Assembly (NCBI RefSeq): GCF_017744135.1
Contig: NZ_JAGHQU010000004.1
Coordinates: 1-64,000 of the forward strand
Reading direction: 5' to 3'
DNA length: 64,000 nt
From: Endozoicomonas sp. G2_2
GTDB lineage: Bacteria; Pseudomonadota; Gammaproteobacteria; Nevskiales; Salinisphaeraceae
The notes beneath the pieces are model-generated. The model saw only the letters and a list, made by a program, of their open reading frames with translations. It did not search any database and was not told the origin of the DNA. This document shows, piece by piece, positions 19,007 to 26,996 of this stretch; position 1 is the stretch's first letter; every line of letters starts with the position of its first letter. Both the position numbers and the translations under genes were made by a program.

Positions 19007-20770
19007 TCAGGCCGAATTGCGACGAACACTCCTGAGTTTGTGGTGCAATTCCTTCAGTTCCTGCGCGGCGGTGGCGTCCAGCGGGCCACGGGCCTGCGCG
19101 GCGACCAGCGCGTCGTAGCGCTGTCTCAGCGTGGTCTGCGACGCAGTCTTGGCGCCGAGATGCGCGATCGCTTCATCGAATTCGCGCGCGCGGCTGTCAT
19201 CGTCGCCGGGCGGCGTGGTCGCGGCCAGTTCCTGCAACCGGTCGAAGAACCGGTGTTCGCGATAGCGCTCCAGCCACTGCGATACCGATACATTTGGGGT
19301 GCTCGCGAAAAACTCAATCGCCTGCGCGAGAATCGTGGCCCCCGGGCTGTCGCTTTCGCGCAGTACCGCAGGGTCCGACACGTGGCGGGCCAGCGCGGGA
19401 TCGGCAAACAGCAGACTCATCGCTCGGCTCACCGGCGTCACTCTAGTCTTTTGTTCTCTCGTAGCTTTATCGACCGGCGCCGTACTCTTTGAAGGCGCGC
19501 TGGCATACATGGCGCGCAGGTCGTCGGCAGGCAGACGCGCGAGCTGGGCCAGTTCGCCGATCAGTTCGGTGCGAAAGGCTTCCGGGGGCAGCGCATTGAC
19601 GTAGGGCCGCGCTTTTTCGATCAGCGTGGCGCGGCCATCCGGTGAGTCGAGGCTGACGCCATCGGTCAGTGCGTCGATGAGCACGGCCGAGGCCGGGCGG
19701 GCCGCGTCGATCGCCGCTTGAAAGCGTTCCGAGCCGTCTTCGCCGCGCACCATGGAATCGGGGTCTTCGCCGTCGGGCACGAACAGAAACCGCACGCGCC
19801 GTGCGCCGCGCATGACCGGCAGACTTTGATCTAGCGCCTTGCGCGCGGCGCGCACGCCGGCCGCGTCGCCGTCGAAACAGAAAACCACTTCCTGGGTATG
19901 CCGAAACAGCGTGGTCAGATGCGATTCGGTGGTGGCCGTGCCCAGCGTGGCCACCGCATTGGGAAACCCGTGCTGGGCAAGGGCGATCACATCCATATAC
20001 CCCTCGACCACCAGCAGGCGCGGTAGGTCGCGCAGCGCCTGTCGCGCCTCGAACAGCCCGTACATGTGATCGGATTTGTGGAACAGCGGCGTTTCGGGCG
20101 AATTCAGATATTTCGCCTTGTCGTCGCCCAGCGTGCGTCCGCCGAAGGCAATCGTGCGTCCGCGGGTATCGCGGATCGGAAACATCAGCCGGTTGCGAAA
20201 GCGATCGAAGTAACCGCCGCTGTCGCGCTCGATCAGCAACCCGGCACGTTCGGCCGCCGGCCGGTCGCGCAATTTTCGCGTGAGGCCGTCCCAGCTGTCG
20301 GGCGCGTGGCCGAGGCCGTACTGCTTGGCCATGGCGCCGGTTACGCCACGTTGCTTGAGATAGTCGATAACCGCCGGACTGCGGCGCAGCGCCGACTGGT
20401 AAAAACGGTCGGCGAACGCCATGGCATCGAACAGCGGATCGCGCGGCGGCCCGGCCGGTGCGCTGTCCTGGGCGTCTTTCGGCAGTTCGAGGCCGGCGTT
20501 CTGGGCCAGTACTTCGACGGCATCGCGGAATTCTAGGCGATCGTATTCCATCAGGAAGCTGATCGCCGTGCCGTGTGCCCCACAGCCGAAGCAGTGATAG
20601 AACTGCTTGGTCGGCGATACCGTGAACGAGGGCGTCTTCTCGTCGTGAAACGGGCAGCAGGCGGCGAACTCGTGCCCGGATTTCTTGAGCGACACGCGCG
20701 CGTCGATCAACGACACGATATCCGTGCGATCGAGCAACTGGTCGATGAAATCCTGGGGTATGCGCGCCAT
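19007..20770 (-). CDS. dnaG: DNA primase
   Basis: The 587-residue protein has the N-terminal zinc ribbon (CCPFHDEKTPSF ... CFGCG, residues 38-64), the RNA polymerase core with the TOPRIM motifs VVEGYMDVIAL and FDGDAAG, and a helical C-terminal domain that would bind DnaB. It makes RNA primers for lagging-strand synthesis. The ATG at 20770 gives MARIPQDFIDQLLDRTDI, the usual primase start. The gene lies between yqeY and rpoD in the conserved macromolecular-synthesis operon. Confidence 0.98.
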   Translation of the reverse strand: MARIPQDFIDQLLDRTDIVSLIDARVSLKKSGHEFAACCPFHDEKTPSFTVSPTKQFYHCFGCGAHGTAISFLMEYDRLEFRDAVEVLAQNAGLELPKDAQDSAPAGPPRDPLFDAMAFADRFYQSALRRSPAVIDYLKQRGVTGAMAKQYGLGHAPDSWDGLTRKLRDRPAAERAGLLIERDSGGYFDRFRNRLMFPIRDTRGRTIAFGGRTLGDDKAKYLNSPETPLFHKSDHMYGLFEARQALRDLPRLLVVEGYMDVIALAQHGFPNAVATLGTATTESHLTTLFRHTQEVVFCFDGDAAGVRAARKALDQSLPVMRGARRVRFLFVPDGEDPDSMVRGEDGSERFQAAIDAARPASAVLIDALTDGVSLDSPDGRATLIEKARPYVNALPPEAFRTELIGELAQLARLPADDLRAMYASAPSKSTAPVDKATREQKTRVTPVSRAMSLLFADPALARHVSDPAVLRESDSPGATILAQAIEFFASTPNVSVSQWLERYREHRFFDRLQELAATTPPGDDDSRAREFDEAIAHLGAKTASQTTLRQRYDALVAAQARGPLDATAAQELKELHHKLRSVRRNSA

Positions 20771-20922
20771 TGCGATTCAACCTCCCGATAGCGCGGCGTA
20801 GCGAAGCCGCGTTTGCAGGACATCGCGCGGCGGCCTGGCCGGCCTGCCTGCAAGGACCGGTTCAGCGCAGATCACGAGCTTCCCCGATCGACATGTCGCA
20901 GGCAAGCGCCCACGCAGCGAGG

Positions 20923-21366
20923 TTATTGCAGCCGTGTCTTGAGCCGCTGGCTGACCACGGCCATGTCGGCCTGGCCCTGGAGGCGTGGCTTGAGCACGCC
21001 CATGACCTTGCCCATGTCGCGCATGGAGCTGGCCTCGCTCTCGACGATGGCCTTTTCGATCGCCTGATCGATTTCGGCCTCGCTGAGCTGGGCGGGCAGG
21101 TAGTGTTCGAGTACCGCGATCTCGGCGGCTTCGGCGTCGGCCAGTTCCGGGCGGTCGGCGTCGCGGTACTGCTGCTCGGCGTCCCGGCGTTGCTTGACCA
21201 TCTTCTCGACCACCGCCAGCACGTCGGCGTCGGAAAGCTCGCTGCGCTCGTCGACTTCGCGCTGCTTGACCGCGGCCATGAGCATGCGAATCACGGCAAG
21301 GCGTTCCTTGTCGCGCGTCCGCATGGCGGATTTCATGTCATCCTGAAGCTGTGCTTTGAGGCTCAC
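20923..21366 (-). CDS. yqeY: GatB/YqeY-domain protein
   Basis: The 147-residue protein matches YqeY from start (LKAQLQDDMKSAMRTRDKERLAVIRML) to end (MGKVMGVLKPRLQGQADMAVVSQ). The domain is shared with the tail of the GatB amidotransferase subunit, where it contacts tRNA; the free-standing protein has no firmly assigned role. It lies between rpsU and dnaG, a common place in bacteria that carry this operon. It follows the rpsU terminator, so its transcription needs read-through or its own promoter. Confidence 0.93.
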   Translation of the reverse strand: MSLKAQLQDDMKSAMRTRDKERLAVIRMLMAAVKQREVDERSELSDADVLAVVEKMVKQRRDAEQQYRDADRPELADAEAAEIAVLEHYLPAQLSEAEIDQAIEKAIVESEASSMRDMGKVMGVLKPRLQGQADMAVVSQRLKTRLQ

Positions 21367-21400
21367 GCGCGTACTCCTGTCGAAGAATTCTGCCTGACAA

Positions 21401-21430
21401 AGAAAAACAGCGGCCTTGGAGCCGCTGTTT
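21401..21430 (-). terminator. Intrinsic terminator after rpsU
   Basis: On the minus strand a 10-bp stem AAACAGCGGC/GCCGCTGTTT with a six-base loop is followed by a T-rich run (TTTTTCT), starting 25 bases after the rpsU stop. E. coli has a comparable terminator between rpsU and dnaG that lowers primase expression relative to S21. The same attenuating role is likely here. Confidence 0.85.
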
Positions 21431-21454
21431 CATACGTCGGTCTGAAGTCCGCGA

Positions 21455-21670
21455 TCAGTACTGGCGCGTGAAGCGCTGCTGCTCGCGCTGGAGCTTCTTG
21501 GCATGCCGCTTGACGGCCGCGGCGCGCTTGCGCTTGCGGGTCTGGCAGGGCTTCTCAAAAAACTCGCGACGGCGTACTTCGGTGACAACGCCCGCTTTTT
21601 CGCAGCTGCGTTTGAAGCGACGCAGTGCAACTTCGAACGGTTCGTTTTCTTTGACGCGTACGCTAGGCAT
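21455..21670 (-). CDS. rpsU: 30S ribosomal protein S21
   Basis: The 71-residue product from ATG at 21670 starts [20 protein letters not shown] and continues with [11 protein letters not shown] and the basic C terminus [19 protein letters not shown]. This matches S21 along its full length; the protein sits on the 30S platform and helps initiation on mRNA. An upstream in-frame extension is not family-like, and a GGAGAG site lies about 10 bases before the chosen ATG. It is the first gene of the operon with yqeY, dnaG and rpoD, and is divergent from tsaD as in E. coli. Confidence 0.97.
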   Translation of the reverse strand: MPSVRVKENEPFEVALRRFKRSCEKAGVVTEVRRREFFEKPCQTRKRKRAAAVKRHAKKLQREQQRFTRQY

Positions 21671-21750
21671 TGAGCAATCACTCTCCGGAAAATGCAGTTG
21701 TGTCCATCCAGCCATGGGCATATCCGAGACCCGACGGCTAGAATAAGGCG
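21671..21750. promoter_or_regulatory. Divergent promoter region of rpsU and tsaD
   Basis: Eighty bases separate the two divergent starts. Toward tsaD a TAGAAT -10-like hexamer at 21739-21744 is followed by AAGG just before the ATG, but no good -35 is visible at the right distance, so the tsaD leader could be very short. No clear consensus promoter is seen toward rpsU. Confidence 0.35.
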
Positions 21751-22821
21751 ATGAAGTCTAATCCCTGCCGACCCCTTTTGCAAAGAAAAAACGTCATCCT
21801 CGGAATCGAGAGCTCCTGCGACGAAAGCGCGGCCGCGATCTACGACAGCGAGCGCGGCCTGCTGGCCCATGCGTTGCACAGCCAGGTGGCCCTGCACGCC
21901 GATTACGGCGGGGTGGTGCCGGAGCTGGCGTCGCGTGATCATATCCGCAAGACGCTGCCGCTGATCGAGCGTGTTCTGGCCGAGTCCGGCCACCCCGAAT
22001 TGACCGGTATCGCGTACACGCGCGGCCCGGGTCTCGTCGGCGCGCTGCTGGTTGGTGCCTCGGTGGCGGCCGGGCTGGGGATGAGCCGCAACCTGCCGGT
22101 GCTGGGTGTGCATCACATGGAAGGGCATCTGCTGTCGCCCATGCTCGAGGATGATCCCCCGGCGTTCCCGTTCGTGGCTCTGCTGGTATCCGGCGGCCAC
22201 ACGCTTCTGGTCAAGGTCGACGGTGTCGGGCGTTATCGCCTGCTCGGACAAAGCCTGGACGACGCCGTCGGCGAAGCCTTCGACAAATGCGCAAAGATGC
22301 TGGGGCTCGGTTATCCCGGCGGGCCGGCACTCGCGGCGCTTGCCGCGCACGGGCGTCGCGATGCGCACGCGTTTCCGCGGCCCATGCTCAAGCGGCCGGG
22401 CCTGGATTTTTCTTTCTCCGGGCTCAAGACCGCGGTCATGCTGGCGGTCAAGGCCGCGCCGGATACACAATCCGCGCGCGCCGACATCGCCGCGAGCTTC
22501 GAGCAGGCCGTGGTCGACACGCTGGTCGCGAAATGCGCGCGAGCGCTAGCGGCCTGCAAGGCTTCGCGGCTTGTCGTCGCCGGCGGGGTCGGCGCCAACG
22601 CGCGCCTGCGCGAGGCGCTGTCCGAGCGCGCCGCGCGCGACGGCTTTTCCACTCATTTCCCGCGTGGCGAATTCTGTACCGACAATGCGGCCATGATCGC
22701 GCTGGTCGGCAGTTTGCGCGCCCGCGAGATGCGCCCCGGTATCGCGCCGGCGGACGCCGCCGCGCGCTGGCCGCTGGACAGCCTGAAGCCGCCGGCTGAC
22801 GCGATCGAGGCGCCGGCCTAG
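21751..22821 (+). CDS. tsaD: tRNA N6-threonylcarbamoyladenosine synthase subunit TsaD
   Basis: The 356-residue protein shows the Kae1/TsaD signature: [13 protein letters not shown], the metal-binding pair in [22 protein letters not shown], and [23 protein letters not shown], followed by [10 protein letters not shown] and [13 protein letters not shown]. It transfers the threonylcarbamoyl group from the TsaC product to A37 of tRNAs reading ANN codons, with TsaB and TsaE. tsaC is also in this window, at 30907. The N terminus has about 14 residues more than the usual start, and no alternative ATG is closer. Its TAG stop overlaps the convergent AEC gene stop. Confidence 0.97.
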   Translation: MKSNPCRPLLQRKNVILGIESSCDESAAAIYDSERGLLAHALHSQVALHADYGGVVPELASRDHIRKTLPLIERVLAESGHPELTGIAYTRGPGLVGALLVGASVAAGLGMSRNLPVLGVHHMEGHLLSPMLEDDPPAFPFVALLVSGGHTLLVKVDGVGRYRLLGQSLDDAVGEAFDKCAKMLGLGYPGGPALAALAAHGRRDAHAFPRPMLKRPGLDFSFSGLKTAVMLAVKAAPDTQSARADIAASFEQAVVDTLVAKCARALAACKASRLVVAGGVGANARLREALSERAARDGFSTHFPRGEFCTDNAAMIALVGSLRAREMRPGIAPADAAARWPLDSLKPPADAIEAPA

Positions 22822-23732
22822 ACCGCCACCCCCAGCCAGAAAATCAGCGTGAGCATGGCGAGCACGGTCTGGCCAGTGATTATGGCCGCCATGAGTTCGC
22901 TGTCCCCGCCGAGCTGGCGCGACAGAATATAGGCCGAGGTGGCCGTGGGCACGGCCGTGAACAGCAGCGCGACGTGCGTGGTCTGTGTGTCGAGGCCAAC
23001 GAGCAACGCCAGCACGAGCGCCAGCGCCGGGAGCAGCATCAGTTTGACGAGCGTCGCCAGCCAGAACGCGCGGCCCGCGCGCAAGACTGCGGCCGGCCGC
23101 AGCGCGGTGCCGACAGTGATCAGGCCCAGCGGCAGGGCGGCCCGGCCCAGCAGACGCAGGGTCGGTTCGGCAACGCCGGGCAGGCCGATACCGCTCAGGT
23201 TGAGGGTGATGCCGATCGCGCAGCCCACGATCAGCGGGTTGCGCAGCAGTTCGCGCAGGCTGCGGCCGATGCTAGCGTGGCCCAGCGTGCCGGCGGCGAC
23301 GAAGCACAGCACGCACAGCACGTTGATCGTGGGCACCATGAGCGCTATCGCCACGGCAGCAATCGTCAGCCCCGCATCGCCGTGCAGCGCGGCGGCACCG
23401 GCAAGGGCCACATAGGTGTTGAAGCGCAGCGCGCCCTGAAAAACAGACGTGAAAGCGGGGGCGCCCAGGGCAAGACGCCGCCGCGCCGCCCACAGCAGGC
23501 CGGCCATCACCAGAAGCGGTGCGAGCACGACGGCGGCCAGCGGCAGGACCGTCACACGCGCGACATCCGCCGTAGCCAGTGTCGCGATCAGCAAGGCAGG
23601 AAACAGCAGCGTGTAGATCAGTCGCTCGGCACGCGGCCAGAAATCGCCACCGGGATATGCGCGCCAGCCGAGCCATGCGCCCAGCGCGATCAGCAGGAAC
23701 AGCGGGGCAAGCGCGGACTGGACGATCGGCAT
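22818..23732 (-). CDS. AEC-family permease (auxin efflux carrier family)
   Basis: The 304-residue protein has about ten hydrophobic segments and the two-halved pattern of AEC transporters, including an N-terminal [17 protein letters not shown] helix, [20 protein letters not shown] in the middle and a C-terminal [20 protein letters not shown] segment. Such proteins move small organic acids or amino-acid derivatives across the inner membrane; the substrate cannot be told from sequence. It is convergent with tsaD, sharing a palindromic CTAG at their stops. Confidence 0.85.
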   Translation of the reverse strand: MPIVQSALAPLFLLIALGAWLGWRAYPGGDFWPRAERLIYTLLFPALLIATLATADVARVTVLPLAAVVLAPLLVMAGLLWAARRRLALGAPAFTSVFQGALRFNTYVALAGAAALHGDAGLTIAAVAIALMVPTINVLCVLCFVAAGTLGHASIGRSLRELLRNPLIVGCAIGITLNLSGIGLPGVAEPTLRLLGRAALPLGLITVGTALRPAAVLRAGRAFWLATLVKLMLLPALALVLALLVGLDTQTTHVALLFTAVPTATSAYILSRQLGGDSELMAAIITGQTVLAMLTLIFWLGVAV

Positions 23733-23905
23733 CGAACGCGGGCTGGGTAACGCGGTGCGTCAGTATCGCATGCGTGTTCGTAGCTGGAGCGACCCGGGCG
23801 GTGACGCCCGGAACGTATGGCGTCAGTGCTAAGCTGCGCGTAATCAGCACCGCAGATCCGGCCACCCGTATCGGGCGGCCTGCGAGTCGTTACAAGGGAG
23901 GCGAC

Positions 23906-24262
23906 TTGGACACGATATTCATTCAGCAGCTGGGGGTCGACACGATCATCGGGGTCTACGACTGGGAGCGCGCCACGCCCCAGCGGGTCTACATCGATCT
24001 CGACATCGGATTTTCGACCCGCGATGCGGCCGCCGATGACGACGTTGCCCAGACCCTGGACTACAAGGCCGTCGCTGATCGCGTGCGGGACTTCGTGGCC
24101 GCGTCGCAGTTCAAGCTCGTCGAAACCCTGGCCGAGGAAGTTGCCCGCCTGTTGCTGGCAGATTTCGATGTGCCCGAGGTGGGGATCCGGGTGAACAAAC
24201 CCGGTGCCCTGCCGCAGGCCAGCGGTGTCGGGGTGCGGATCACGCGGCAACGCGAGGTATGA
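23906..24262 (+). CDS. folB: Dihydroneopterin aldolase
   Basis: The chosen start is TTG at 23906, preceded by AGGGAGG five bases upstream, giving MDTIFIQQLGVDTIIGVYDWER, the usual family start. The 118-residue product has the family features: the QRVYIDLDIGF strand, the conserved active-site Glu in KLVETLAEEVARLL, and the KPGALP loop with Lys. It converts dihydroneopterin to hydroxymethyl-dihydropterin in folate synthesis. The stop overlaps the folK ATG (ATGA), so the two steps are coupled. Confidence 0.95.
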   Translation: MDTIFIQQLGVDTIIGVYDWERATPQRVYIDLDIGFSTRDAAADDDVAQTLDYKAVADRVRDFVAASQFKLVETLAEEVARLLLADFDVPEVGIRVNKPGALPQASGVGVRITRQREV

Positions 24263-24762
24263 CCGAGGTTTATATCGGCATCGGGAGCAACGTATCGCCC
24301 CATGCCCATGTACGGCTGGCGCTCGAGTTGCTGGAGCGCAGCTTCGGCACGCTCAGATGCTCGCCGATCTATCGCTGCCCGCCGGTGGGTTTCGAGGGCG
24401 CGGATTTTCTGAATCTGGTGGCGGCCTTCGAAACCGAATTCGATCTCGATCGCGTGCACACGCAGCTGCGCGATATCGAAGCGGCCTGCGGACGTGACCG
24501 CGCGGTGCGCCGGACCTCGCGCACGATGGATATCGATCTGCTGCTTTTCGGCGATCGCACACAGGATGACGCCACCCTGCAGCTGCCACGCGCGGACATA
24601 CTCGAATACCCCTTCGTACTGCGGCCGCTGTCGGAACTGGCGCCCGCGGCCATCCACCCGGCGCTGGGGCGCACCTACCGCGAGCTCTGGGGCGAATTCG
24701 GTACCGCAGGCCTGCGGCTCGAGGCCGTTACGCTCGACGCCGAGGCGCCGCTGGCGCTGTAG
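24259..24762 (+). CDS. folK: 2-amino-4-hydroxy-6-hydroxymethyldihydropteridine pyrophosphokinase
   Basis: The 167-residue protein has the HPPK signature: IGIGSNVSPHAHVRLAL at the start, PPVGFEGADFLNLV, and the Mg-ATP site RTMDIDLLLFGD, with the family PHPR-like region replaced by LQLPRADILEYPFVLRPL. It pyrophosphorylates the FolB product. It is translationally coupled to folB. The 184 bases before uppP contain no recognised gene. Confidence 0.96.
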   Translation: MTEVYIGIGSNVSPHAHVRLALELLERSFGTLRCSPIYRCPPVGFEGADFLNLVAAFETEFDLDRVHTQLRDIEAACGRDRAVRRTSRTMDIDLLLFGDRTQDDATLQLPRADILEYPFVLRPLSELAPAAIHPALGRTYRELWGEFGTAGLRLEAVTLDAEAPLAL

Positions 24763-24946
24763 TCCGTGCCTGGCCGGGCGGCGGCGCCGTCACGGCAATG
24801 CCACGGATCGCGTGCAGCATCGAACGTTTCGCACGTGAGTCGTTTCGGACAAATGCCGGGTGCCACGCTATAGTGCGGCCCCATCGCGCCGGCCTGCGGC
24901 GCAGCTGAAAAATGTCCGCAATTCAGAATCCTGTCCGGATAGGTCT

Positions 24947-25753
24947 ATGGAGTGGTATCAGATGGTGGTGCTCGCCGTGGTGCAGGGCATCACCGAGTTC
25001 CTGCCGATTTCGAGTTCCGCGCACCTTATTCTGGTACCGCATTTTCTGGGCTGGCCGGATCAGGGGCTCGGTTTCGACTTGGCCATGCATCTGGGCACGC
25101 TGGTCGCGGTACTGGCGTATTTCCGTACCGATGTGGCGAACCTCTGGCAGGCCTGGATGCAATCCATGACGACGGGCCGCCGCGATGCGGAAGTTGCGAT
25201 GGCGTGGGGGCTGGTGCTGGCAACCGTGCCGGCGATCGTGTTCGGTGTGATCATCGGTCTGCTGGGGGAGTCGATGCTGCGCGTGCCGGGCATCATCGCC
25301 ACCACGAGCATCGTCTTCGGCCTGCTGCTGGGCTGGGTGGACATGCGGGCGCCCTGCACCCGCGAGCCCGAGCAGCTCGGTTGGCGGGCTTATCTCGCGA
25401 TCGGTTTCGCCCAGGCGGTCGCACTCATCCCCGGCGCCTCGCGCTCGGGCATGACCATCCTCGGCGGGCGGGCCTTCGGGCTGAACCGCCAGGCGGCGGC
25501 GCGCGTGGCGTTCTATCTGGCCATTCCGATCACGACTGCCGCGATCGTCTTCGAGACGATGCTGCTGCTGCAGAGCCCGGTCGAGGAGGCATGGGGGGCG
25601 ATGGCCCTGGCGGCGCTGCTCGCCGGATTGAGCGCGTTCGCCGCGATCCACTATTTTCTGCGCATGCTCCAGTCCGTGGGCATGATGCCGTTCGTGGTCT
25701 ACCGCGTGGTCCTCGGCATCCTGCTGTTCGCGATCTTCGGCTGGTCTGGCTGA
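24947..25753 (+). CDS. uppP: Undecaprenyl-diphosphate phosphatase (BacA/UppP)
   Basis: From ATG at 24947 the 268-residue protein starts MEWYQMVVLAVVQGITEFLP. It holds the two catalytic boxes of the family, QGITEFLPISSSAH near residue 14 and PGASRSGMTI near residue 160, among about eight membrane helices. It recycles the lipid carrier for peptidoglycan and surface polysaccharides by removing a phosphate, and may give bacitracin tolerance. A longer frame upstream is not family-like. Confidence 0.97.
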   Translation: MEWYQMVVLAVVQGITEFLPISSSAHLILVPHFLGWPDQGLGFDLAMHLGTLVAVLAYFRTDVANLWQAWMQSMTTGRRDAEVAMAWGLVLATVPAIVFGVIIGLLGESMLRVPGIIATTSIVFGLLLGWVDMRAPCTREPEQLGWRAYLAIGFAQAVALIPGASRSGMTILGGRAFGLNRQAAARVAFYLAIPITTAAIVFETMLLLQSPVEEAWGAMALAALLAGLSAFAAIHYFLRMLQSVGMMPFVVYRVVLGILLFAIFGWSG

Positions 25754-25763
25754 CTAAATCCGA

Positions 25764-26987
25764 CTAACGGCGCCCGATCGCGTTTGCGATCGCGGCCACG
25801 CGCTGATCGTGAAGGGCCTTGCCGATCTCCGGGCCGCGTAAACCGGATTCGGCGATCGGTCGGGCGCTGATGGCGTTGGCCGCGGCAAACGCGGCGCGCG
25901 CGATCCGCGGCTGATCGTAGCTGCGTCGCTCGAAGCCGAGCCGGCCGCGCACGTCCGCCTCGCAGACCGCGATCAACACGTCCAGCCGTTCCGGACGACG
26001 GAACGCGTCGATGCTTTCGAATAGCTCCAGCATGGTCGCCGGCCGCAGTTCATGCATGCGATGCACGTGCGTATGCCAGCGTGCGACGAGCGCGGCGGCC
26101 TCGCGCAAGGCCTTGGGTACGCCGAGTCGGGCACTGCAAGTTTCTGCCCGCGGTACGCCGGCGGCTTCATGGCCGCGATGGCCGGGCAGCACATGTGCCG
26201 GCGTCAGTGCCTTGCCGTAGTCGTGGCAGAGTGCGGCATAGCGCGCCGCCAGCGGCGCGCCGGCGGCTGCGGCCTGGCCGAGCACAAGCAGCGTGTGCAC
26301 GCCGCTATCGATTTCCGGGTGGTGGCGTATCGGCTGGATCACGCCGAACAGCGCATCGAGTTCGGGAAACAGCCGCGAAAGCGCGCCGCATTCGCGCAGT
26401 AGATAGAAGAACAGCTGTGGCTCGTCGTGCATGAGCGCGCGTTCGGTTTCCGCCCAGACGCGCTCGGGCACGAGATGATCGACCTCGCCGCTGGCCACCA
26501 TCTCGCGCAGCAGCGCCATGGTTTCGTCGGCGACGCGAAAACCCAGCGGGGCGAAGCGAGCGTAGTAGCGCGCCAGGCGCAGCAAACGCACCGGGTCCTC
26601 GACGAAAGCGGGCGATACGTGGCGCAAAACGCGGGCTTCGATATCGGCGCGGCCGCCGCAGGGGTCGACGATCGTTCCGTTTTCGGCCCGCGCGATGGCG
26701 TTGATCGTGAGGTCGCGGCGGGTGAGGTCGTCCTCGAGCCGCACGTCGGGGCCGGTATGGAATACGAACCCGTGGTAGCCACGCCCGCTCTTGCGCTCGG
26801 TGCGCGCCAGCGCGTGTTCCTCGTGGGTGTCCGGGTCGAGAAAGACCGGAAAATCGCGGCCGACCGGCTGGTAGCCGCGCGCCACCATGTCTTCGGGACT
26901 GGCGCCGACGACGACCCAGTCCCGGTCGGAAACGCTCAATCCAAGCCATTCGTCGCGCAGCGCACCGCCGACCAGATATCGCTCCAT
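25764..26987 (-). CDS. cca: Multifunctional CCA tRNA nucleotidyltransferase with HD domain
   Basis: The 407-residue protein has the class II nucleotidyltransferase head: GGALRDEWLG and the metal-binding DRDWVVVG, then RRDLTINAIA, followed by the ribose-binding LRLARYYARF segment. A C-terminal HD domain (HPEIDSGVHTLLV ... LCHDYGKALTP ... RWHTHVHRM) marks the gammaproteobacterial version with added phosphodiesterase/phosphatase activity. It repairs or adds the CCA end of tRNA. It lies 9 bases after slt, in the same transcript. Confidence 0.95.
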   Translation of the reverse strand: MERYLVGGALRDEWLGLSVSDRDWVVVGASPEDMVARGYQPVGRDFPVFLDPDTHEEHALARTERKSGRGYHGFVFHTGPDVRLEDDLTRRDLTINAIARAENGTIVDPCGGRADIEARVLRHVSPAFVEDPVRLLRLARYYARFAPLGFRVADETMALLREMVASGEVDHLVPERVWAETERALMHDEPQLFFYLLRECGALSRLFPELDALFGVIQPIRHHPEIDSGVHTLLVLGQAAAAGAPLAARYAALCHDYGKALTPAHVLPGHRGHEAAGVPRAETCSARLGVPKALREAAALVARWHTHVHRMHELRPATMLELFESIDAFRRPERLDVLIAVCEADVRGRLGFERRSYDQPRIARAAFAAANAISARPIAESGLRGPEIGKALHDQRVAAIANAIGRR

Positions 26988-26996
26988 GTGCGCGGC

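Noticed and set aside
21430-22470. Minus-strand open frame opposite tsaD
   Set aside because: tsaD shows all family motifs on the plus strand; the overlap also runs into rpsU.
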